Source: CAZMXS01 sp964570325
GTDB taxonomy: Bacteria > Verrucomicrobiota > Kiritimatiellia > CAIQIC01 > CAZMXS01
Length of the DNA stretch: 64,000 bases
Direction: 5' to 3'
NCBI GenBank assembly: GCA_964570325.1
Contig: CAZMXS010000015.1
Coordinates: forward strand, 7,328-71,327
Part shown: positions 47,945 to 54,922 of the stretch, piece after piece
How positions within the stretch are numbered: the stretch's first letter is position 1
Layout: each line of letters opens with the position of its first letter
Notes under the pieces: model-generated
The model's database searches: none
What the model saw: only the letters and a program-made list of their open reading frames with translations
What the model was told of the DNA's origin: nothing
Position numbers and translations under genes: made by a program

Positions 47945-49351
47945 ATGAAAAAGAAAGCAACAGACTATTATGTGAAGGATCTGGCCCTGGCGGATTTCGG
48001 GCGCAAGGAGATCGAGTTGGCTGAACATGAGATGCCCGGTCTGATGGCCCTGCGCGCCGAGTACGGCCGCCAACAACCGCTCAAGGGCGCGCGAATATCC
48101 GGTTCCCTGCACATGACGATCCAGACTGCCGTGCTGATTGAAACCCTGCAGGCGCTGGGCGCGCGCGTGCGCTGGGCCAGTTGCAATATCTTTTCCACGC
48201 AGGATCACGCCGCTGCCGCGCTGGCTGCCCGCGGCACCCCGGTGTTCGCCTTCAAGGGCGAATCGCTGGAGGAATACTGGGCCTTCACCGACCGGATCCT
48301 GGACTGGGGTGGTGGCACAGGGCCGAACATGATTCTGGATGATGGCGGCGATGCGACACTATTTGTGCACTTGGGGTATCAAGCCGAGGAAAACCCGGCG
48401 CTACTGAAAAAGAAGCCGGAAAGCCACGAGGAAGCCATTCTGCTGGCTCAGTTGAAGAAGGCGCTGCAGCGCGACTCCGGCCGGTTCCACCGGATTGTCC
48501 GCGACATTCGCGGGGTGAGCGAAGAGACCACGACCGGCGTCCATCGCCTCTACCGGATACACGAGAAGGGCAAGCTGCTTTTCCCGGCGTTTAATGTGAA
48601 CGACTCTGTCACCAAGTCCAAGTTCGACAACATCTACGGGTGCCGCCACTCGCTGGTGGATGGCATCATGCGCGCGACGGATGTGATGATCGCCGGCAAG
48701 GTGGCGGTGGTCGCCGGCTACGGCGATGTTGGCAAGGGTAGTTGCCAGTCGCTCAAGGGACAGTGCGCCCGCGTGATTGTGACCGAGGTGGACCCCATTT
48801 GCGCCCTGCAGGCGGCGATTGACGGTTATGAAGTCATGCCGATGGATGAAGCCTGCGTGATCGGCGATATCTTCGTCACCGCCACCGGATGCTGCGATGT
48901 GATTACCGAGACTCACATGCGCCGGATGAAGAACCTGGCGATCGTGTGCAACATCGGGCACTTCGACCACGAGATCCAGGTGGAGGCGCTGAAGAAGTAT
49001 AAGTGGCTGGAGATCAAGCCACAGGTGCATCGAATCACGTTCCCGAACGGCCGCAGCATTATCCTGTTGGCCGAAGGACGTCTGGTGAACCTGGGCTGCG
49101 CCACCGGGCACCCGAGTTTTGTGATGTCCAACAGTTTCACCAACCAGACACTGGCGCAGATCGAGCTCTATACCAATCCCGGCAAATACCCGGTCGGTGT
49201 TTACGTGCTGCCCAAGATACTGGATGAGAAGGTTGCGCGATTACATCTGGCCAAGCTGGGGGTGCGCTTGGATAAATTGAATCGCAAACAGGCCGATTAT
49301 CTCGGCGTGCCGGTGGAGGGGCCGTACAAGGCGGCGCATTATCGGTATTAA
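47945..49351 (+). CDS. ahcY: adenosylhomocysteinase (S-adenosyl-L-homocysteine hydrolase)
   Basis: A 468-residue enzyme, AAGGAG just before ATG 47945. Substrate-domain marks: YYVKDLALADFGRKEIELAEHEMPGLM, GSLHMTIQTAVLIETL, CNIFSTQDHAAAAL, FNVNDSVTKSKFDN. The NAD-binding core is KVAVVAGYGDVGKGSCQSL, and the C-terminus ends KAAHYRY, which closes the neighbouring active site in the tetramer. It splits S-adenosylhomocysteine to homocysteine and adenosine, relieving product inhibition of methyltransferases. The length, with the 40-residue insert after the DDGGDAT motif, is that of the long bacterial form. Confidence 0.98.
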   Translation: MKKKATDYYVKDLALADFGRKEIELAEHEMPGLMALRAEYGRQQPLKGARISGSLHMTIQTAVLIETLQALGARVRWASCNIFSTQDHAAAALAARGTPVFAFKGESLEEYWAFTDRILDWGGGTGPNMILDDGGDATLFVHLGYQAEENPALLKKKPESHEEAILLAQLKKALQRDSGRFHRIVRDIRGVSEETTTGVHRLYRIHEKGKLLFPAFNVNDSVTKSKFDNIYGCRHSLVDGIMRATDVMIAGKVAVVAGYGDVGKGSCQSLKGQCARVIVTEVDPICALQAAIDGYEVMPMDEACVIGDIFVTATGCCDVITETHMRRMKNLAIVCNIGHFDHEIQVEALKKYKWLEIKPQVHRITFPNGRSIILLAEGRLVNLGCATGHPSFVMSNSFTNQTLAQIELYTNPGKYPVGVYVLPKILDEKVARLHLAKLGVRLDKLNRKQADYLGVPVEGPYKAAHYRY

Positions 49352-49418
49352 AATAACTAAAAAAAATGAACGCGGGTGTTCCCGGGATGTCTATGAAGGA
49401 TTGTTAAAGGAGATACCA

Positions 49419-50168
49419 ATGAAATTGAACAGAATGAAGATAATGATATTGATGCTGATGGTCATTATGTCGGCAGCCCAGGCGGTTGTGGCGCAGAACA
49501 TGCCGCCGGCCCCGCGCACGGATCGGAGCCGGAATGAGCCGTCAGGCCCGAACTTCGCGGAAAATATCCGCCTCTCCGGCATTATCCGCGGCAATAACAA
49601 CAACATCATGGTCGGCCTGATCAACACCACCGCCAACTGGAATGTCATTCGGCCGGTGGGCGGGCGTTATGGCGACATTGAGATTGTTTCCGCTGATTAC
49701 GAGAAGGAAGTGGTGATGCTGCGTTGCGGCGAACACGAAGCGACGCTCAAGCTCGAGGGCGACGAGAATATGCCCAAGATTTTCTTTGCCGGCATCAAGG
49801 ATGACGATCCATCCACATGGCCGCCCGGGTTCAAGGGACCGGGTATTGAACGATTCCTGCAGGAGAATCCGAATGCGGTCATCAAGCTGCCGTTTGCGCC
49901 CAAGCCGCCGGATCATCCGGTTAAAGTGGAGGGTCTCGGGCCGGGCATCGAAGCGGCGCTCAAAGACAATCCTGAGTTGGCTGCCAAGGTGCGCCAGCCC
50001 TTGCCGCCGGGCAGCAAGGGTGAAGGCATAGAGGCCTTTATCAAAGCGCATCCCGAACTGGTCATACCCAACACGAACATGCCAATGCCAATGCCGCCGC
50101 CGATGCCGGCGACCGATGGGACGGCCCCGTCAACCGCGCCGGCCATGCCGACGCCAACGGCGCCGTAG
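49419..50168 (+). CDS. secreted protein with GspC/PilP-like domain and three short C-terminal repeats
   Basis: The ATG at 49419 follows AAAGGAGA and gives 249 residues. Signal peptide about 1-26 (IMILMLMVIMSAAQAVVA). Residues about 48-112 (IRLSGIIRGNNNNIMVGLIN...GDIEIVSADYEKEVVMLRCGEHEATLKL) have the layout of type II secretion GspC or pilus PilP homology domains. A repeat follows in three copies: GPGIERFLQENPNAVIKLP (140-158), GPGIEAALKDNPELAAKV (174-191) and GEGIEAFIKAHPELVIP (201-217). The tail is Met/Pro/Ala-rich. Probably periplasmic; a role in a secretion or pilus system is inference from the domain alone, as no other such genes are nearby. Confidence 0.65.
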   Translation: MKLNRMKIMILMLMVIMSAAQAVVAQNMPPAPRTDRSRNEPSGPNFAENIRLSGIIRGNNNNIMVGLINTTANWNVIRPVGGRYGDIEIVSADYEKEVVMLRCGEHEATLKLEGDENMPKIFFAGIKDDDPSTWPPGFKGPGIERFLQENPNAVIKLPFAPKPPDHPVKVEGLGPGIEAALKDNPELAAKVRQPLPPGSKGEGIEAFIKAHPELVIPNTNMPMPMPPPMPATDGTAPSTAPAMPTPTAP

Positions 50169-50551
50169 TCACGGAACGCGGGTCGGGTCCGTTTCCCCAA
50201 TCAATCCATTGTATGGCGATTGGTGTGCCGGGGGGGGGTATAAGGCGCAGGTATCCTGCCCGCGTGCCCGTAAAAACATTTCTCGATTCCCTTCTGCCAA
50301 AATGTTCAGCGGCGGGGGTTGGAGATTTGTTATTGCGCGTTGGTCGGCGCGCCTGGCGCTGGCAGGGCCACAAAAAGGCACAAAAAAGCGAAAGTGATTG
50401 CCTGCGGCTTGTGCGGACGACACTGATTCGGAGGCCGCATTGGCCCCCCCCACGGACGTGAGCGGGGTTGACCAGGCCCAAAACTGCCGGCGCACCCCGC
50501 CGCTTTCTTTGATTGCCGCGCCCGCCGGCTCGGCTATGATATGCGCAGCCG
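50169..50551. other. intergenic region with homopolymer tracts and short repeats
   Basis: No gene is supported in these 383 bases. There are a G9 run near 50228, a C8 run near 50444 and an imperfect direct repeat GGCCACAAAAA/GGCACAAAAAA near 50366-50390. No hairpin with a U-tract and no tRNA is visible. Confidence 0.4.
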
Positions 50552-51424
50552 ATGGAGCCTGACCTTTCCAGCCTGAAAATCGCGGTTATCGGGGCGCGGG
50601 GCTTGCTGGGTTCCGATGTGGCGGATGCGTTCAGCGCCGCCGGCGCGGCTGTGACGGGGCTTGATCGCCCGGATATTGAGATCAAGCGATTCAAAAGTGT
50701 TTTTGAGACGATTCCATCAGTTAACTGGGTGATCAATTGCGCGTCGTTTTCCGATGTGGATGCCGCCGAAACGCAGCGCGAAGAGGCGTTTGACGTCAAT
50801 TCGGAGGGCGCCCGCAACGTGGCGCGCACCTGCGCCCGGCGCGCGATGCGATTCCTGCAGATCAGCACGGATTATGTTTTTGACGGGCGCAAATCCACAC
50901 CGGTTTCCGAACAGGATGTCCCCAATCCGGTCAATGTCTTTGGCGCCAGCAAACTGGCCGGGGAGAAGGCGATCCGGGCCGAGGGTGGGCAATATCTGAT
51001 AGTGCGAACCAGCGGCCTGTTTGGCCTGCGCGGCCAGAACTTTGGACGGACAATCGTCGAACGTTTGCTGATGCGTCAGCCCTGCCGCATGGTGACCGAT
51101 CGGGTTTTTACCCCCACGTACACGCGGCATCTGGCGTTGGCGCTGGTTCGCCTGGTGGGCCGCCGGCGGCGCGGCATTGTCCACGCGGCGGCGCTGGGCG
51201 AGTGCACGCCTTATGATTTTGCCCGCAAGGCCGTCGAACTAATGCGGGAGAAAGCGGATTTACAGGGCATTTCGTTTGCCGAAAGCGGTCTGGTTGCGCC
51301 TCGTCCGCTTTATTCGGTGCTCAGCCAACATCGCTATCGCGAATGGACCGGAACCCTGTTGCCCGTCTGGGAACAGGGCTTGGCCGACTTTATCGAGGAA
51401 TGGCGCGAGCATCCGGAAGCGTAG
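50552..51424 (+). CDS. RmlD-like NAD(P)-dependent sugar-nucleotide reductase
   Basis: A 290-residue extended SDR. The cofactor motif is IAVIGARGLLGSDVADAF (GxxGxxG), the linker is VNWVINCASFSDVDAAET, and the catalytic triad is represented by LQISTDYVFDG (Ser/Thr), with the Tyr position replaced within NVFGASKLAGEKAI, where RmlD normally has YGxSK. It belongs to the dTDP-4-dehydrorhamnose reductase family, but the Tyr-to-Phe change (VFGASK) means reductase activity should not be assumed. It stands apart from any rmlABC genes. No good ribosome-binding site is seen. Confidence 0.85.
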   Translation: MEPDLSSLKIAVIGARGLLGSDVADAFSAAGAAVTGLDRPDIEIKRFKSVFETIPSVNWVINCASFSDVDAAETQREEAFDVNSEGARNVARTCARRAMRFLQISTDYVFDGRKSTPVSEQDVPNPVNVFGASKLAGEKAIRAEGGQYLIVRTSGLFGLRGQNFGRTIVERLLMRQPCRMVTDRVFTPTYTRHLALALVRLVGRRRRGIVHAAALGECTPYDFARKAVELMREKADLQGISFAESGLVAPRPLYSVLSQHRYREWTGTLLPVWEQGLADFIEEWREHPEA

Positions 51425-51563
51425 CAGCGCAGGCGGCGTGATTGGTGGCATCGAACCGGTGATCAGTGGTTTGCTGTGACAGATGATGGGTCAGCTGCTC
51501 AACGCCAACCGCGAACAGTGCTACCTGTCACCAGCAGACGGTTGCGGAATCATTGATTGGAGT

Positions 51564-51586
51564 GGCACGAGCCAGGCATTTCTGCC
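51564..51586. repeat. copy 2 of a short hairpin-forming intergenic repeat
   Basis: GGCACGAGCC followed by AGGCATTTCTGCC, in the gap between the RmlD-like gene and the convergent GYF_2-like gene. Similar to 47845-47867. The rest of the 182-nt gap holds nothing I recognise. Confidence 0.35.
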
Positions 51587-51606
51587 CACCGATCGCCAAT
51601 GACGGA

Positions 51607-52641
51607 TCACTGACTGCCGCCGATTTTCTTCCCTTGGTGCAACCGAATGAACCGGTCGTTCAATTCGCGGTACGACTTGAGCAGATGCTGGTGTGATTCT
51701 TCCATTTCCGCCATCCGTCGCCGGATCTGATCGGCGCTCTGGCGCTCAAGCTGAAGTCGTTCCTCCATCTGCCGGACGCGCTCATCCGCCGTCTTCTCGG
51801 CTGTGGCACCGGCTACGCGCGCGGCCTCGACTTCGGCCGATTTGCCGGCAAGCTGGGTCAAGAGGCGGTCATAGTTCTGGAGCAAGACATCGTAATTGTT
51901 CATCAGCACGCTTAAATGCGCGGGGAGTGAATCAGCGCCGGCGCGGTTCTCGGTCATATCTTGCAGCATCTGATTCTTCTTTTCCAGTTGGGCAATAGTG
52001 CGCTCAAGCCGGCTGATTTGGTCGCGGGCGGTGATCTCGCCCTGTCGGAATGCTTCGGCGCGCTCGTTGAATGATTGTTCCTTGCGCAAGCTGTTCTTCA
52101 ACTCATCCTCAAACATTTTCTTCCACTTGCCCGCTTCGCGTTCAAAATGATCTCGCTCGGCGATGACCCGCTTCAATTCCGACCATTGTTCCTTGCTTCC
52201 CGACCCGGTGGTAATGGGGGGGGGCGAGGCGGCGCTCAGGCGGCCCAGTTCATTCTCCAGATCCTTCACGCGGGTGGTCAGTGTGGCGATTTCCGCCAGC
52301 AGTTGCTGGTTCTGTTCCGCCATGGCTTCAAGCACGGCGGCGCCGGCTTGCTTCTGCTCGCCGGTGCGCTTATGGCGGATGGCGGTTTCCGGCCTCACGG
52401 TGCCATCGCGCAGGTAATCGAGCAGCGCCAGCAGGTGCAGCGGGCCCATCTCGGCGCCCTGGCCGAGATCGGCCACCCAATCCATTTTCAAGTCGGCCAT
52501 GTCGCGCGCCCGAATCCAAGCGGCGAGATCGGTGGAGAGCACATCGTCCGGCGCGATACGGCCGTCTGCCGCCCAATGTTGCAGGGTGGCCAAATCCACC
52601 GGGCCGTAGACGGCGTCATCTTTTTTGAGATGCCAGTTCAC
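51607..52641 (-). CDS. GYF_2-like double-domain coiled-coil protein
   Basis: This 344-residue protein begins with two GYF_2-like modules: WHLKKDDAVYGPVDLATLQHWAADGRIAPDD (2-32) and DWVADLGQGAEMGPLHLLALLDYLRDGTV (about 54-83). A long heptad-rich coiled coil fills the rest (about 108-335), with a Ser/Pro-rich break near residue 138-150. GYF_2 modules usually bind peptides and are common on PVC membrane proteins, but no membrane helix is present here. It is the downstream partner of a similar gene at 53329-54609, with a LysM lipoprotein gene between them. Confidence 0.75.
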   Translation of the reverse strand: MNWHLKKDDAVYGPVDLATLQHWAADGRIAPDDVLSTDLAAWIRARDMADLKMDWVADLGQGAEMGPLHLLALLDYLRDGTVRPETAIRHKRTGEQKQAGAAVLEAMAEQNQQLLAEIATLTTRVKDLENELGRLSAASPPPITTGSGSKEQWSELKRVIAERDHFEREAGKWKKMFEDELKNSLRKEQSFNERAEAFRQGEITARDQISRLERTIAQLEKKNQMLQDMTENRAGADSLPAHLSVLMNNYDVLLQNYDRLLTQLAGKSAEVEAARVAGATAEKTADERVRQMEERLQLERQSADQIRRRMAEMEESHQHLLKSYRELNDRFIRLHQGKKIGGSQ

Positions 52642-52653
52642 TCGGGCGTCCGC

Positions 52654-53244
52654 TTATTTTTCCGGCACAAAGAGTTTCTGGCCAACGCGGATCTTGGTGG
52701 CGTCCTGGATGTTGTTGGCTTCGAGGATCACGGAAGGTTTCACGCCATAGGCGGCCGCGATGGCGGAAATGGTTTCGCCCGCCTTCACCTCATGTTCATA
52801 GCCATAGCCGGAAGTGGCGGCGGGCTTCTTGCCGCCGGACGGGGGCGCCGGCCGTGCCGTCGGACCGCTGCTGGCCTTGATGATTTCCGCGATTTTTTTC
52901 GTCAAGCGGTCAATGATTTCCTGCTTGTCGCGTTCGCGGCCGGCTTCCAACGCGCTGATCCGGCGGTTCAAGTCTTCGATCCCCGACTGAAAGGCCTGGC
53001 TTTGAGATTGATTGTTGCGGGAGAGCCCGGCGCGAACATTGTCCAGTTCGGATCGGGCCTGCTGATTCTCCAACTCGACGCCTTCGATGCGTCCGGACAG
53101 CTTGCGCATATCTTCCTGAACTCGGAGAATATCCTGGCGTATCTGGGTCAGTTCGGTTTCGTCCACCGTCACGCAACCCGCGCTCAGCACTAGGCAAAAA
53201 CTGGGGATAGCCCGCCAAAAACATTTGATAGGATTAGTTTTCAT
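52654..53244 (-). CDS. coiled-coil lipoprotein with C-terminal LysM domain
   Basis: A 196-residue envelope protein. Signal and lipobox: IPSFCLVLSAGC (Cys24 would be lipidated). Residues about 32-125 form a coiled coil (QIRQDILRVQEDMRKLSGRIEGV), followed by a Pro/Ala/Gly linker and a LysM domain at about 148-194 (HEVKAGETISAIAAAYGVKPSVILEANNI...IRVGQKLFVP). It could tether the outer membrane to peptidoglycan, with the coiled coil as spacer or partner site. It is flanked 12 nt and 84 nt away by the two GYF_2-like coiled-coil genes. Confidence 0.85.
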   Translation of the reverse strand: MKTNPIKCFWRAIPSFCLVLSAGCVTVDETELTQIRQDILRVQEDMRKLSGRIEGVELENQQARSELDNVRAGLSRNNQSQSQAFQSGIEDLNRRISALEAGRERDKQEIIDRLTKKIAEIIKASSGPTARPAPPSGGKKPAATSGYGYEHEVKAGETISAIAAAYGVKPSVILEANNIQDATKIRVGQKLFVPEK

Positions 53245-53328
53245 GCGCTTTCCATTACTGAAGAGGCGTCAGAGACGCAAGCCCGGATCAGAGCCCTCCG
53301 ATTCCAGCTCATTTCTCCCAACCCTCCC

Positions 53329-54609
53329 TCACAACCCTTTCCGTTCTGGTGGGCTGGGCCGGATCATTTGTCGCACGCGCGGCGGTGCTTTGACCGCCGG
53401 CGTGGGCGCGGCTGAATCGGCTGCTTTTTGCAGGAATCGGCGGCTGGTTTCCAACTGGGCCAGGCGGCTTTCGAGTTCGCTGATGCGGGCGCGCAGCACG
53501 GGTATATTTTCATCTGGGCCGGCGGTGGGCGCTTGGTTTTGAGTTTCTTTCAATAACCGGTGGGCCGCGCTTTCCTCTTCAAACAATTTTTTCCAGCGCG
53601 CGCATTCCTGGTGCAGCGCTTCCATCTGGTCAAGCAGTGTCTGGCGCGCCGACTCCGTTTCCTGCTGCTGTGCGGCCAACTGCTGTGCGGCATGTTCCAA
53701 TTCCGCGCTGCGTGCCAGCGCCTTTTCAGCCCGGCTGTTGGTTTCCCCGATTTGACGTTGCAATTCGGCGCGTTCGGTTTCCCATGCCGCCTCTTTCTGT
53801 TTCAGATCCCGCTGCAACTGTTCGGCCAGAGCCGCTTTGGCCGCCAGTGGCTTGACCGAATCCTGTGTTTGCTTGAATTCTTGCTTCAACCCTTCAAGCA
53901 TGGCGGTTTGTTCCGCCAAGGCTTTCCGGACTTGCTGGAGCTCTTTTTCATTTTCAGCCTTCCGCATTTCCAAAGCGCTCAATTGCTGCTGGCTTTTAGC
54001 CCGCTCATCTCGCAATTCAGCCTCAAAACGCGCAGACTTCGACCGCTCATCCTGAATATCTTTTAGGAAACGCGCCTCCATTTTTGAAAAATCAGCCAAC
54101 AAAGTCTCTTTTTTTGCTAAAATGGCAGCATTTTGTGCCAAATCAGATTGGGCTGCAGCTAATTTGGCCTTCAATAATTCTTGGTTTTGTGTTTCCTGTT
54201 CAAGTTCTTTAATCTTTGCTTCGTTTCGATTCAGTTGAGCCTTTAACTGATCCAATTCGTTTTGCAACTGGCTGGTTTGGCCGTTTGCTTGCGCCATAAG
54301 TGCTTCAATCAGTGTGAATTGCTGGCCATCTGCCAAATTGCTGACTGGGGATGTCGCGAGAACCGAGCCATCCACAAGCAACTCTTTCAAAGCCAGTAGG
54401 TTAAAAGGTCCGTGAAGCTGTCCGTCCGGGGTTTTGACCTGCCAGGTCATACCCAGACTGGCGAGGGTGGGGGCAAGTTTCCAGTTTTTCTGGTCTTCCG
54501 ATATCTGGTCATCCGGCGCGATTTGACCTTTTTCGGACCAACCGATTAAAATTCCCAGTTCAACCGGGCCAAACACCGCGCCATCGCTTTTTTTAAGATA
54601 CCAAGCCAT
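53329..54609 (-). CDS. GYF_2-like double-domain coiled-coil protein (paralogue)
   Basis: Started at ATG 54607-54609 (MAWYLKKSDGAVFGPVEL) by alignment with the paralogue at 51607-52641; upstream ATGs at 54678 and 54702 are open but unconserved. It has 426 residues: two GYF_2-like modules (2-35 and about 52-85, with TWQVKTPDGQLHGPFNLLALKELLVDG), then an Ala/Gln/Lys/Glu-rich coiled coil of about 270 residues, and a basic Pro-rich tail. Residues WKKLFEEESAAHRLLKE near the end echo WKKMFEDELKNSLRKE of the paralogue, so the coiled coils are homologous, not merely similar in composition. Confidence 0.72.
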   Translation of the reverse strand: MAWYLKKSDGAVFGPVELGILIGWSEKGQIAPDDQISEDQKNWKLAPTLASLGMTWQVKTPDGQLHGPFNLLALKELLVDGSVLATSPVSNLADGQQFTLIEALMAQANGQTSQLQNELDQLKAQLNRNEAKIKELEQETQNQELLKAKLAAAQSDLAQNAAILAKKETLLADFSKMEARFLKDIQDERSKSARFEAELRDERAKSQQQLSALEMRKAENEKELQQVRKALAEQTAMLEGLKQEFKQTQDSVKPLAAKAALAEQLQRDLKQKEAAWETERAELQRQIGETNSRAEKALARSAELEHAAQQLAAQQQETESARQTLLDQMEALHQECARWKKLFEEESAAHRLLKETQNQAPTAGPDENIPVLRARISELESRLAQLETSRRFLQKAADSAAPTPAVKAPPRVRQMIRPSPPERKGL

Positions 54610-54922
54610 CGTGCTGTACGCTTCCGCTCCGCTCTTAGTCTCACTCTTACTCTTCCTTTTGTCCGTTGCAAGCGCCATTTCTTGAAATGAGAACGAGATC
54701 ATATTATGGCCTGATTCATTCGGCCGATTAACAAAAAAGGGTCTTTCACGGTGGGCAATAACCAGGGCGAGCGGCTCGCGAATGCGTCGCCGCGTTCATA
54801 TGCGCCCACGATAATACTTGCCAGATGACGCATTGGGACATTATGAAGCAGTCCCGTGGCGGCTGCCGCGCTCAAGGGGGCCGCAGGCCATCCACAATTG
54901 GGCGAAAAGGAGTTTGACGTTT

